DNA of 64,000 nt from Microdochium bolleyi (Eukaryota > Ascomycota > Sordariomycetes > Xylariales > Microdochiaceae), in the NCBI GenBank assembly GCA_001566295.1, contig KQ964248.1:1922001-1986000 (forward strand). Reading direction: 5' to 3'. The position numbers and the translations under genes are program-made. The notes below the pieces were generated by a model. It ran no database searches, was not told the origin of the DNA, and saw only the letters and a list, made by a program, of their open reading frames with translations. Below are positions 34,389 through 47,452 of this stretch, one piece after another; positions within the stretch are counted from its first letter, which is position 1; every line of letters starts with the position of its first letter.

Positions 34389-37223
34389 ATGTCGAACTTC
34401 AAGCGACAGATGCCGCCTGCCCCTGCAGCAGCCGGCGGCGGACTCGGTATTCTTAGCAAACTACAAGCGACCTCGATGATCGACTCTCGGGCGAGTTTAC
34501 CGGCTGGTAAGGACTTCAAAGGGGCGTCCGGGCTCGGGCTCTGCAGGACTCCCATGCTGACAATCTGACTCGCAGAAATTATTGTCTCTATACTCGATTA
34601 TCTCTCTGTCCCCGATCTGCTCCGCTTTGCTAGGACGTCCCGACGAATGTGCGAGATGGTGTACGACGACACAAGATGGGTCGCGAGGCTCAAGAGCATG
34701 GGGTTATGGAACGAGGCCGAGGCGAGGCAGCGACTCGAAGATGCCATGAGGAGACGCCGCGAGGCTGCCGAGCGGGCACAAGCAGCCGCAGCTGCTGCCG
34801 CGGGAAGCTCGAATGCCGCCCACGGTCACGGACCAGGTCGTCAGCCAGCTTCGACGACACTATTCGATGCATCCGTGGAGGAGGAGCGGCAGAAGAAGCA
34901 AGCGGAAAATGCATCAAAGTTGGCCGACGGATTTGAGACCCTCACAACGACCTCGAGCCCGACTAGGACATCCTTCAAAGATCCTGCGGAGATTCTGGAC
35001 GTGTTTAAGCAAGTCAAGAGTGTGAGGGGCCATGCGAGAGAAGAATACGGCAAGGTGTACGGAGCACTGGCGCCCTTCTACTTTGACCTGGCTCGTGCCA
35101 CATCTCATACTGAGCCGATCGTCTTCAAGGCGTTTCGCGATCCCGAGGGCCAAGCACGCATGCTGTTTAATCTCAACACGTTCCGCCATAGCGACTGGTC
35201 GTCTGGCTGGCTTGAGCGGGAAGAGCGGCTGCGGACCATGATTGTCTTGTTCGAGAGTGCCGTCCTACGCGAGTTCGAGCAGGGTTACGAGTTCTGGGAT
35301 GTCGATGGGAGGATGAAGCGTTATGCGCACGTGTTGCACAGTCTCAACGGTGGTAATGCAGCAATGGAGCTGTTCATCGCGAAGCACCCGACCTTCAACG
35401 AGCGCGAGAGCTTCGGAAACCCGATAGACTGCATCAACAGCGCCCCGTCCCGCGACGATATCACTTTGGAACCGTCCAGGATATTCTTCGAGAAATTATC
35501 CAAGAAGGTCAACGAGCAGAGCGAGATCATAACTCGAATATTCCCAGGGGCGCCGACCGTATTCTGGCAGTATGTGGACAAGGTGCGAGAGGACATCATC
35601 ATGGATTACACCAATGCGTTGCTGGATGAGACCCATGACAGAAGCTTGCAAGCGTATTTGAAGGCTGCGTCCGGGCTGTTCGAGCAATGCATGGCATTTG
35701 TGCGCTCGCTCCAAGCACCAAAGGACTCTGAGGGCACCATCGAGGATCACGCGAAGGAGGTTTCCTTGAGAGTTTTTGAGCCACATCTGGATCTCTACCT
35801 GCAAGAAGAACTCGACAGCTTCACGAAGCATGTAGAGCGCGAGGTCACAAATTGGGACCAGAAACTCTCCGAGCAAGACGCTTCCGCGGAGTCGTTCTAC
35901 ATGGCGAACTTTACCCGGCGTGCCGATAAGAACGACTTCTTGAGCTCATTCAAGAAAGTGGTCATGATGCCAGTGACCGTGCTACCAAGTATACCTTTAT
36001 CGTCACCATTTGGTGGTGGTACTAAGCAGGCAGCCGCAACGAACGGCAACGCTTTACGACCATCAGCCGCTGTCACGCCGACGCCATCACGACCTGACAG
36101 CCCCGGCCTCGGCGGAAGAACCAGCACACCTCTACCAGTAGAGGCGCCGACAGACGAGCTGCAGGCCAAGGCTGCGCTGATGGCCAGCCGGCTGGAGGGC
36201 ATCAAAAGTCTCTTCAGTATCGAGGTCGCCCTCAGCCTCGTTCACACGGCGAAGTCAAGTCTTGGCAGGGCCGCCAAGTTTACGAAACTGGGCGGTCAAG
36301 CTGGCGAGGAGGCCCGCGAGCAGTGCGAGGCCATTTTCGTGGTTCTGCTCAGAGTGCTGGGGCAAACTCACGTCAAGAACGGATTCACTAAAGCAGTCGA
36401 TCATCTCTCGCGATACAACCCACGCGAAATTAGCAATCATGACCGGACTGGAGTTGCTCCACTGGTAACTTTCATCGAGCTCGTCAATGTCGGTGATCTC
36501 ATCTCGCAAATGATAGACGTCTTCTATGAGCAGCAGCTGGCGGCGCCCAAGATAGCCGATAAGAACGACTTCCTGGACCCTGCGGGCCTAGCCAAGAAGA
36601 AGTTCGAGCAAATGCTTGACGAAAACGTAGCCGCAGGGCTCAACAAGGGCATCGACGTACTGATGGACGAGGTCGAGTATATTTGCGCAACGACACAACT
36701 CCCGACCGACTATAATCCTCAGGCCGTGCAAGAGAACGGCAAGCTGCGCTATGATTCTGACATTGGGCCGACGACTACGGCGAAGCGTGTAGTCGAGCTT
36801 GTCTCCTCGCACACCAACATGCTGATAGGGAGCACGGAGAAAACCATGCTTGACGTTTTCAATGGCGAAGTTGGGTTGCGGCTCTTCACCGCATTGTGCA
36901 AGCACTTGAAGCGCCAGCGCATCAGCACAGACGGCGCCATTAAGCTCATCGCCGATGTGAACCTCTATTTTGAGTACATCCGGACGCTGAAGAACAAAGA
37001 CCTGCTCGAGTACTTCAAGGCGCTACGCGAGCTCAGCCAGATCTATCTCATCGATCCACGGCACTCCAAGGAGATGGCTAAGATCATTGCCGAGGGCGAC
37101 AGGTTCGGTGGCATATTCCGGCCCGAAGAGGCTTACGAGTTCGCGGAGAGGCGAGCAGACTGGTTCCAGGTCAAGAAGCATGTCGAGAAGGCCATGTACG
37201 GGCTTGAATGCCAAGTTATGTAG
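34389..37223 (+). CDS. rcy1: Recyclin-1 (F-box plus Sec10-like), membrane recycling / SCF adaptor
   Basis: Two exons, 34389-34506 and 34576-37223 (GTAAGG donor, CGCAG acceptor); 921 residues. The intron falls just before the F-box (IIVSILDYLSVPDLLRFART, SRRMCEMVYDDTRW). A coiled, Ala/Arg-rich linker follows, then a long exocyst-Sec10-like helical region (EEYGKVYGALAPFYFDLA, LREFEQGYEFWDVDGRMKRY, HVLHSLNGGNAAMELFIAKH) running to the end (RADWFQVKKHVEKAMYGLE). In yeast Rcy1 binds Skp1 and is needed for endosome-to-Golgi recycling of Snc1; in fission yeast Pof6 is the equivalent. A Pro/Ser/Thr-rich insertion near residues 500-540 is typical of filamentous fungi. It is divergent from the SMAP gene. 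Confidence 0.93.
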
Positions 37224-40200
37224 AAGGCACAGAGTCTATCTGCCCATGAGAGTAATTCTTGCGGTGTATGATCTCGGGGTCAAGTCAGGCAGAGTGACAG
37301 TGTGAACTCACAGCTAGGCCTTCGCAAGGCGTAATTGCCAGAGTGGTCACATATTCGCTGCCATGGCTTACTGCAGCAGGCACACCCCCTTTATCTTGCA
37401 CGGCAATGGCGCCCACTAATGCAAGAGCATTGACTTCTGCCACATCGGCCATTTTGTCATCGTTGACTAAGGCCTCAGTTCCCTCACACAACCCAGCTTT
37501 ACGGTTCGTCCCAACAACCCGGATCCCAGAGTCGATCCTAGGAACCGATTCCTCACGTTATACAAGCACTTCAGACGCCTTGTAGGGCTGATCCCACAGA
37601 ACGCACCCTTGGGTGCACGATGCCATGGCGCCGAGGAAGGGCCGTTTACCGCACTTCCATGTGGTGCCTGGGATGTTGATGCTGTGTCCACTGCGATGCT
37701 CCCATGGACCCTGAACCCGCACTTCTTTCTATTAAGCGAACAAACAGGCACCTTCTTCCTGTAAACACAGGCCTTGCCCATATGGAGGCAGCAACACAAA
37801 CCGAGCATTACGTGGCAACCGCGAACGCCTCCGCGCTCGCTTTCCTCGCTTTTGCAGCCGGTGGCTAGGCCCCGAGATACGAGCCACCACGGGCCCATTT
37901 GCAATCTTCTAGGCAGCCAGGGAGTCATTGTGGTGCTTGGAGCGGCAAGGACCTTGCTCTCAGCTTTCAGATTTACCGGTGATGCAACCCTCACCGGGGG
38001 CCCCTGAGCTATCCCGGTCTGCTTATGCGTCAGCTACTGTCCTATAACCGATGTGGGAGAGCAAAAGTGCCGTGGCCTGCAAGACATGATTTGACATCAT
38101 GGCGAATCCAGAATCCACAGGAAGGGCGCGTAAGCAATTCGACAGGGTGATCCTCCTGAGATGCTGGAAGCGGTACCCGGCGTTGCGCGAAAGTCCCGTA
38201 AGCCATGTCGAACTACTTGTAAAGCCAAGACCTATGACCCACCGCACCGATACCCAAGCCACATCCTCGTCATGGAGGATCCGGAAGCCTCAGGATCGAA
38301 CCAAAGAGACAAGGTAGTCTTCGTGAACCGAATCTGCATGAGCTCGAGGTTCACGCAGACGTGCTGCGCAAAGCGTCTGAGACTTCACGCGCCGGGTGCC
38401 GGACACAACCTAACAAGGCAGAATCTGGCCAGGGTCCGATCAGGCGCGCAGATCTTGTGTGAAGGTGCACATTCGAAGACATCCGAAGTCGACCGGCTTG
38501 GGCTCCATAGCCTATGTTCCCCAGTTCCGGCAGTCGAATGACCAGCCACTCTTCAGCCAGGTTCAACCGCCAGTTCACACTACAATTACCTTGCGAGCAA
38601 TGCCATTGTCCGCCCCCTGCCATTGACGAGGCGCTCTTGTAGCGAACTGGTGCCAGACCTTTGTGGCTCAATGGAAGGGCAAAGGATCACACACTGCATC
38701 AAGCAAGAATGGAGTGTGATTTTAGTGTGGCAATGATGGCGGCACAAATTGCCTACCTATGCGAGCGATCGTCATCTGTGACTTGACTCAGGTGCTCCTG
38801 TCCGTCACCGAGGATGCCAATGTAGTCACGAGCTGAGAGTCCGGAGCAGTGTCTGCCTAGACGTGCCGGCAGACGTTGGAGCATCGCCCGTGTCAGCCTT
38901 CCGACAATGTCTTCATCGACAGGGGTAGCTTGGTGGTCGTGTGGAGGAGACAAGGGTCAACCTTAAATCATGTTGCATCATACTTTTACTGTCGTCGTAT
39001 TGAAAGCCTCGAGCCGAGGACCCTCGAATCCCCTCCGATAACGACGCGCAACACTCCCAAGCTTGCAAGTGATACTAGAGCGACGCCACGCGCCGGCGAT
39101 GCCCGATATGCATGTGCTGAACGGGGCCGCGTCTTTCTGTCACTAATCATGGTCGCAACCGTGACCGTTGAGTAGCCGCATCCAAGCCTATTTGTTGTTT
39201 GTACCACCACGAACAAGACGACCCGCCACTGTTGAGTCACAGAATTGACTGCTGCCTTAGGTCCTTAGCCACGAGTCCGGTTCTGTTTCCAAGCGGTGAT
39301 ATGGCCAAACGATCAGTAACACTCTCCAACAGGTCGTCTTTGATATGCATGGCTCACGCCTCAGCCTCAGCATCCCAGTATGCTATTATGCCCGCTCTAG
39401 GACAACGAACAAGTTTGAATCATTTTGATCCGTCAAAACCAGGTTCCAAATCGGGAAATAAGGTCTTGGATGGTCAGCAGATGCGCCCCGGAACCCCCCA
39501 ACTGTCACGGCGCACTTCCGAGGGCTGCATCTACATTCGTAACCTCTTACAGCCACTTTCACCCTACCCCTGAATCCGGTTGACCGAACAGTCCTGGCTC
39601 AACGATTAGCCGGATGTACACGTGGTACTTCGGAAGTCCAACTGGGCGTGGCAGTGACCGGTTTGCAAGTCTGAGCGCCGCAGACATAAGTCCATCTGTG
39701 CTGTTATACGTGGTCACGGCTGACAACAGCCGGGACTATTAAAACAAGTAATTCCACTACCTGATGGTCTCTCCACATAATGCGAACTATGTACAGATTC
39801 GTGGAAAATCAAGCCTGTTAAAACCCCTCTATATAGTTAGAGACACCACCGGTTGCTACCGGAGCTGTCCGGTGCCACGGCTCACGCATCCCTGTCTGAA
39901 GGCTGCAAACAAAAGTACTCCGAGTCGTTAGCCTCACATCGCGGAAAGGCCCTTGCAGGCACAGCCCATGTATGTGTCAAGTGTAGCGGTCGTGCGGTCA
40001 CGACGCTCCTAGTCTGTCACACTCGCCTCCCCCGACTGCCGAGCATGTACCGATGTTCTCACCGATAATCTCCCTCGCTGTGGCAACCATCCCTACCTCC
40101 ACGTCTCAAGTGTGGCCGTTGGACAAGGTGAGAAGTCCTAGATAGCCCTCGTAGCTGTGGACGGAGGGCTCTCTGTCATGGCCTCAGCTATCATCACCAG

Positions 40201-40619
40201 CCGCGATCTCATTCTTCCGCGACGTGTTAATAGAAACCTGGCCAAGACATTCTCGGGGTGGCTCGCCTCCTTGATCAAGGTATGTATGCCTGGGGTCTGA
40301 ATCTCAAGGCTGCACGATTACTCTTCAGGGTGACCTTGGACACGCGTTCCATGTCGAGAAGCGGAATACACAAGGGGGCCTATAGGACTTGAACGTTCGC
40401 TGCTGATTCTGGACTGAGACACGAAGGCGAGAAGACGAGTATAAGATACTGGTTCTTGCTCCAGCTTGAAAGGTCTCTGGTCCTCCCATGGGACATAGGT
40501 ATCGGACAAGGCTCTGAGTCTACCAATACAGCCTGTGGTATTCTGATACAAGCGAGCCATTGCAGACGAACATCAAAAACAGAGAAATTCATAGTGTCAT
40601 CGTCACACACCAGAGAAGA
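37224..40619. other. Gene-poor region
   Basis: 3.4 kb lie between recyclin-1 and the bZIP-like gene. A minus-strand stretch at 37285-37491 is open and reads ALALVGAIAVQDKGGVPAAV and onwards, faintly like a secreted or Ntn-hydrolase fragment, but stays isolated. A palindrome half-copy (GTACTCCG) is at 39915-39922. No further gene, RNA or mobile element is supported. The right end should hold the promoter of the bZIP-like gene. Confidence 0.5.
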
Positions 40620-41523
40620 ATGTCGTCACGTTCAAGCAAGCACCACTCATCTGCTTCTTCCTCTTCTTCGAGTTCGAAGAAGAAGAGCAAGGGGAAAGAG
40701 CCAATGGGGGATGACTGGGGCGAGGTCTCGGATCCCGAGCAGCGACGCCGCATGCAGAACCGGATCGCTCAGAGGAAGTTTCGTAAGTCCACGCCATGCC
40801 TGCAAACTCTGCCTGTCTGCACAGTCGGGCGTTTTGCCAGGGCGAATGCATTGATATCTAAGCACGGAAGGCCTGACTCGTTGTACTTACATCTACCGTC
40901 CACATGCAGGCGAGAGAGTCAAAGACCAGAAGGAACAAACAGAACGAGAGCTGCGCAACAAGAAGTACGCCGACTCATCGTACCGCACGCCATATCCAGA
41001 CGACCTCGGCTTCGGTGACGAGGAGGATCTCGAGGGTCTGCCCTGGGGCGGGCCAAGCATGACACACATCGTCTCCCGCGGCTGTGCGTATGAGCGTCGG
41101 CGGACTGGCGGCGCTGGAGCCGGTGACGGCGACTACAACAGCGTCGGTCGCCACGGCGGCGATGGCGGTAGTGGTGGCGGTGGTGGTGGGCACAACAGCA
41201 GCAGCGGAAGTAGCAGAGGCAGCAGGACCGGCCAGTACTGTCCAGCTCCTTACGACGACTATGAACAAGACTACGGAGACGCAGAGACGGTTGTGGCGCC
41301 AGCCAGTTCCACGACATCCGCCAGTCTGGCTGCTCATGGAACGTCTGGCGGTGGCTCGGTGTATTATACCGACCCTTTTGCTGCATACCCGGCGACGGCC
41401 TATGGCTCGTCGTCGGCGGTGCCAGGTTACGCCAGCAGTAGTGGCCATCACGATCGCTATGACGCGAGCTACGACTACGCCTACGACTATGACTACAGTC
41501 GGAGTAGCCACGGACGTCGATGA
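40620..41523 (+). CDS. bZIP-type basic-region protein without a leucine zipper
   Basis: Two exons, 40620-40782 and 40910-41523 (GTAAGT donor, ATGCAG acceptor); 258 residues. The intron splits the basic region: DPEQRRRMQNRIAQRKF before it and RERVKDQKEQTERELRN after. NRIAQRKFR fits the NxxAQxxFR signature of Yap1-type fungal bZIPs. After ~15 further residues the protein turns into Gly/Ser- and Tyr/Asp-rich low-complexity sequence (GGSGGGGGGHNSSSGSS, YDASYDYAYDYDY), with no heptad of leucines. The N-terminus is a Ser/Lys-rich nuclear-type stretch. DNA binding is plausible, but dimerisation would have to occur without a normal zipper. Similar short-zipper proteins exist in Pezizomycotina; targets unknown. 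It is convergent with the SHPRH-like gene. Confidence 0.85.
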
Positions 41524-42766
41524 AGGATGGCTCTCTCCTCATATGATCAGGCTTGGAACGTCGGGGTTTTTCATTTTAATAGGGCTCGATGACTTATAAA
41601 GGGACGGACAGGTGGGCTCAGACTGTATGTTGTTGAACAACTTTACTCAACGTTTCTATGTTGTGGATTTGTTTGTATCTTCTTTCGACGTTTTTCAAGT
41701 TAGCCTTTTTCATATCTTGTAGCGAAGGAGGAATAATACAGCTTTATGAAATGTAGTTTGACAGGCACATCCCCATTTGCAAGCTGGAGCTCCTCCACGG
41801 TTTACACATGTCGTGCACGACATCGTAGATGCAATGATATAACACACACTACCAACGATTCTTGGGGTCCTACTCAAATCTGTCGCAATTCCATGCCGCT
41901 CTCAGGAGCTCTGCCAACCAACTCATGAATGTAATTGAGACTCAGGCAGGATAGGCGTGTCCCCCGGCAGCTGGGCCAACTAAAATCTCATGTTCCTCGA
42001 GCTGCTATTGGCAGCCCTAACACTGCCGAGTCCGAAGTCCCTCGATGCGGCCTCGCTCGCCCGCACGTGCAGCCACGCATGCCCCGAAGCGGTAGTCAAG
42101 CACAAGGCAACAACGGCCGTACATCAGTATGCCACACAAGCCTAGGACTGGCTGATGTCGAATCACCACGCCCGCTCGATTGTGCTCGCACTCCGGCACA
42201 TTATTTTATTCCCCGTAGGTAAGACAGGGCGAGTGACTGAGACCGGGAGGAGACTGGATCCCGACTAAAGTTGCCCTTCGCGGATTGTTCCGGGGCGACG
42301 ACATGGAGGACGAGCGGCAAAGGCTTTCTGTGTTGCATTGCTCACCATGGACCAATGGACTGGTTCGCCGTGGGTCGCAACGCGCAGGTCTGCCCTACAG
42401 GGCCGCTGCCTTGCTTATCACTCCCTGACCCTCAGCCGCAGCGGCTGTGAAAATTGCACTTCTCAAGCTGTTTGTCGGTACATGGTGGGTTTTGGCCCCC
42501 AAACAGGGGAGTCTGCAGTTTATAGCAACACCAATGAAGGGGCTCCTAACTACCCTGGTTGAGTAAGAGGGGGATGTGTGCCTTGTGCCGTCACCAGACT
42601 ACCTGTGGCAATCCTGGTCTGAGGCAGCTGCGCAGATACTTCCTGAAGTCACACCTGTGAGGCTGGTTCGAAGGCCTTTGGACCGCTACGTTCAATGTGG
42701 ACACCGAGTGAGCAGATCATGCCATGCGAAATACGAAGAACCTGAAAGCGGCAATCTTCAGTGTGA
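41524..42766. other. Spacer between convergent genes
   Basis: 1.2 kb lie between the 3' ends of the bZIP-like gene and the SNF2-RING gene. The left 250 bp are T/A-rich (3' UTR-like). No coding signal is seen in the remainder. Confidence 0.5.
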
Positions 42767-45700
42767 TCAGGCAGGTCCATGGTCTTCGTGTCGCCTGGAC
42801 TCAGCAGATTCCGCAGCTAGGAAGCTCATGACTGCCGGGTTGTTGAATCTGTCGTCACTGCCAGAATTGAGATGGGTGCCTGTGTTGGAAAGGTGCCCAA
42901 AGAGGCACTCCCAGATATCATCCTTCTCCACCACTTCGCCAAGCTGCTTGTCCTTGCTCATGAGCTTTGTCAGTGCTGCCTGCTGCAGCTCCAGAGAATT
43001 AGCAGCCTCGATGGTAAGATCATTAACCTCGGGGGTCGCATCTCCCGGCCTGGCTGTCTCGTTGGTGCCAATATGTGCCATCCGACGGCGTACGGAGAGG
43101 TTGTAGATCGATTCTTCCACGGTGCCCTCGACCAGGTAGAGCCAGACTGTAGTCTCGTGCTCTTGTCCAATTCGGTCCACGCGAGCGATTGCCTGCAACT
43201 CCAGCGCGGTGTTGAGAAGAGGTTCGCACAAGAACACATGGCTCGCATTGACCAGATTCAACCCGCTGGCATGTGCTCTGGCGTCCATGAGGAAGCACTC
43301 GATGCCGGGGTCTTCTTTGAATCTGGTGATGCCGTCCTTTTTGTCAAAAGACGTGAAGCCAACCCGGAATCGATCGAAAGCTCTAGAAAGAACATCGAGG
43401 AAATCCTTGAACTGCGAGAATATGATGGACTTTGCGCCCGGATCCTCCTTCCGCAGCCACAAGAGATGGCGGATCAAGGTGTCGATTTTCGTCGCAAATG
43501 ACGGACCGTTCAGCTCAACTTCCATGATGCTTCGTAGCTTCTCCTCGTTAAACGAAGTATAGATTCCTGACCTTCGGTCTTTGCTGCGCGAGTCTTGCCC
43601 ATTATGCGTCTGTTGAGACTCATCTTGGTGTAGCTTGAGTTCCTGCTTGCGGAAAGTAATGTCGTGAAGCATCGCAGCCGTCAGATGCTTCTTGCACACA
43701 GGGCAATTGTGATGAGCCTTGAACCACAGCATCATGCAGTCCTTGCAGAACTGATGGCCACAGACTGTGAGCACGCCGAGAGTAAAGCTGGCCTGACAGA
43801 TGACGCAGAACTTTGACTCGTTGGCGTCCTTACCAACTTCCTTGAGATGTACAACTGCCGACTCCGTCAGTACTGATGGATTTGAGGGCGAAATGTAGGG
43901 GGAACTTACGATAGCGATGCTTCGACTGGGCAGTGGAAACCTTGCTTTGAAGGCTAGCTTCCTCGGCGATCATGCTTGCAAGCTTGGCGTCGACATCTTC
44001 ATCTTCCTCATGCTCCAACGGTGCAACAGTGTCAGACACAGCTTGAAGCTGTTTGTAATACTCCACGCGAGCATTCATAGCCGCCGTGAAGATGTCGAGC
44101 TCCTTCTCCATGGCATTGGCTGCCTTTGTCTGTTCATTGACCTGTTCTTGGGTTGACAGCAGTTGTTTCTGAACGATCTGCAGCTCAGCCTGTGCGCGGC
44201 TGCTACCATTGGCTACGTCGTGTCGCAGCTTAGTAGCGAGCTCTCGGAGGTCTGTGATGACACCGCGAAGGGAGCCTTCTTCCGGCCTCGGCTTGATCTC
44301 ATTCCTCTGTTGAAGTAGCGCCAACGTTCTTTCTGGTGCAGGTCCTTCACCATCCCTCGCCTGACGCTCTGCAAACTGCGTTTCGTACCGCACGCGGTCA
44401 TTTTGAAGGCCCGACAGTGCATCCTGCCTGTCGCCAATAGCCGCTCGGAGGACTAACGTGTATGCCATCAGGTCGTCCTGGATCGCAGTGGAGTCTTGAT
44501 ATTCTTCGCCTGTCACGTCTGCCTCCGCCTCCTCATCGACAAGTGGACGTAGTAGAAGCTGAATAACACTCTCACGCCATTCATCGACAATGTTAGCCTG
44601 ATCGTCAAGGGCGGCGCCAAGTTGCTCCAGCTTGTCGAGAGTCCGTCTGCTTTCAAGCCCGTGCAAGTCCAACGACTTGAACTCGGGAATATCGACGAAG
44701 TCCTGCGATCCAGCAGCCAATGCAATGGCTCCCATCAATCTAGATGCTTTGGCATGTGCCTGGAGGATAGACCTGTTAGATCAGAGCGATCATCGGCCCG
44801 TTCCGAGGTTCACTCACTTCTTGCAGAATTTCCTTGCGAATGTCTTTCGCCCGCTCGTAGCCCTCTACCTCAAGCTTCTCTAATTGCTTAAAGTCATCTG
44901 AGTCAGGCTGAGTCATGTCCTCGTTCGATTTGATTTGAAAGTGTGCGCTCGCAATGAAGAAGACAGCACGATGATAGATGTCCAACGCTGACCGGAGCTT
45001 CCTGCGACAGTCTCCGACGCGCATTCTGATGACTCTCAGGTTCCTGTCTCAATCATTAGCTGACATCCAACAAGAGAATGGGAGAGTTATGCTTGCTCGT
45101 CTTCGTCCGCGTCTTCCCCAGAGTCACTACCGTCGTCGCTGAGACCTTCGTCAACTCCCGCTTGTCGGGCTGCGGTCTTGGCGTCCCGAAGCTGATGGCG
45201 ACATTCTGTCACGATGGCTCCTATCTCACTGTGGACTCCCTTCCATATTGAAAGAGCTTCTTTCACTCTTGGCGAGTTCTCGAGAAGCTGACCTCGCTTC
45301 AGCTTGCTGGCAAGGTATGCTCGTTGCTCTGTCTTGATTGTTGCTTCGGACTGGTCAATCATGACATCAAGTACCTCCTCGATTGTCCTTAGAGGCTTAT
45401 TTCTCTGCGCGACAGTACGCAGGCGACCAGGTCCAACTTCGGGATGGAGGACACTCTGTCTAAGCTGCGCGAGTGCACGCTTCATCAGGTCCACCGTGTA
45501 AGGATCGTCGGGGTCCCAATCTTGCTCCAGAGGGTTCCCTTGCTGATCAAGCCCAAACTCTCTGGCGAGTGACTGAAATTGTGATTGATAGTGTTGCTCC
45601 TCGACAGCTGTAAAGGGCATTGTGATCACATAGCGCTTCTGTGGGGGCAGTTCGAGTTCGTTCCGCACTGCTCGTTTGGTGTGTCGGAGAGCAATGGAGT

Positions 45701-47452
45701 TAAACAGCGGTCTGAAAAAGTCCTTTCGCGTGCTCGTGAGCATATCCCATATCGGAGGTGACGAAGCGAAAGGTTCATAGCGAAGAAACAACAGCAGGCC
45801 CCACAAGTCCTTGATGTTCTCCTTGACTGGAGTACCGGTGATACCCCAGGCATTGACCCGGGGAATTAGTCTCGCGACTTTGGCCGCGGCACTGACTCCA
45901 CTCTCGATCTGCTGAGCCTCGTCGAGGCAGACTCGCCACCAGGAGAGCTGTACGAGCGGTGACTTGGGGCGGTGGTATTTCCGTTCACGTCGCATCGCCC
46001 GATCGGGCGGATCCTCGGCGAAGTGTATCTCGGACTGAAGCACGCTGTATGTGACCACAACAACATCGTGACACTTGAACAGCTCGATGATGTCCTCCTC
46101 GGGCATCTTGGTTTTCTTCATCCCTCCATAAGTCATGACTTTGAGACTTGGAGCATGCCTCGCGAACTCTGACAGCCACTGCTTCTCCAGGGTCGTTGGG
46201 GTGACAATCAAGGTCGCAGCTGTAGGCGAAACATCCTGACCAAGATAGGGATCGTGTATTGTCGCCGGGAGAGTTTGGCGTTTGTGCATTGAAATCAGGG
46301 AGATCGTCTCTACCGTCTTTCCCAGGCCCATCTCTTCAGCTAGGATGCCGCCCCGGACATTCTCGACTCTCAGTTGAAAGGGTGTGATGTCGCGGCAGAC
46401 AACGTGGTACAAGCTGCTGACGAAGTAATCATCTCCGTCAACATCGGTGGCGGCAGTGAAACTGAGAGGTAGGCCCCTTGACTGAGTGGTGTAAGATCGC
46501 AAGTGAGACGATCCGTCTCCGGTTCCGTCTCTGTCATTGCCTTCATGCCACGTAACGCCTTCTCGATTCAGGAGCCATTGTACTGCCCTCCTCTGAAAAG
46601 GGTACAGGCGAGAGACCACACCCGTGATTGACCGTGATAGGAGGTCTGTTTGTGAAGCGTCGGGCACAAATGCCGAGTCGTAGAAAGCTTGAGGTAACAA
46701 TTCGCCATTATGGTGCGTACTTGTCTTGTCTTTGCCGCAGAAACGGCCCAGAATAGGCTGGCTCACGGCTCGCTGGGGTGGACTGCGAAGAGTATCCCCA
46801 GCTGGATTCCAGTTGACCGTGAGTGTTAGGCACAAGACGACCTGGGTGAGAGTCTCAGTCATCTCGACGTCTATTCCAGTCCATAGAGAGCCATCAGCGC
46901 TGTGCTCGTCGCGACTTGTTGCCGCGAGTTGCAGGATGGCTACCAGATCATCAGTGAGTTCTTCATCGGCTGTGGCCAACTGGATTCGGACCGTTCCAAG
47001 GCGAGATCGTGGAAGCGAGCCAAGAGTCAGTGCTTTCTTTGATCGCATAAAATGGACTTTGAGATGGGACTCGACATTTGACCGGCGTACTGTTTGCGAC
47101 ACTGGCAGGACTGAGATCGCTCCACGCGGCCGGGATATCTGTAGGGAGTTCCGAGCGACCTTGATCGGTTCAGGTGAAATCACTTTCGGGCGCTTTGCTG
47201 GACGTCGGCCAGGCTCTTCATCTCCTTCATCATCAAGTGGAAGCGACTGCAGGAACTTGAGTAGAGATGTTGGTAGAGGATCTGTCGTTCTGTGTGAGCA
47301 GATCCATTCCCTTTAGGACCAGAAGATGCGGACAACGGGTTTAAGGCAGTCCGCAGCAAGAACAACATACCATTCTCGTCACAAGCTTCCGATACTGTTT
47401 GTGTTCTGTGTGGAAGCGGCTTGACAGACATCGAGACATCTGGTCGGCCCAT
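42767..47452 (-). CDS. irc20: SNF2-family ATPase with internal RING finger (Irc20/SHPRH-type E3 ubiquitin ligase)
   Basis: Five exons inferred: 47371-47452, 45131-47281, 44818-45047, 43910-44759 and 42767-43854; about 1466 residues in one frame. Exon 2 carries the ATPase core: GGILAEEMGLGKTVETISL (Walker A, ~residue 335), VCLDEAQQIES (DEAQ instead of DEAH) and GITGTPVKENI. A helical spacer of ~350 residues with coiled stretches follows. A C3HC4 RING is at ~1115-1155 (KFCVICQASFTLGVLTVCGH, then QFCKDC and HHNCPVC). The helicase C lobe carries ASGLNLVNASHVFLCEPLLN and AIARVDRIGQEHE. Splitting the two lobes around a RING is the SHPRH/Irc20 plan; relatives act in DNA-damage tolerance and recombination. 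The 45048-45130 intron is the least certain: acidic codons run into a TAA at 45087, and donor and acceptor there are weak. The promoter is shared with mS41. Confidence 0.9.

Noticed and set aside
45087..45089. TAA as the true end of the SNF2 gene
   Set aside because: The downstream minus-strand exons supply the RING finger and second helicase lobe needed for a complete SHPRH-type protein and connect in phase, so the gene continues.
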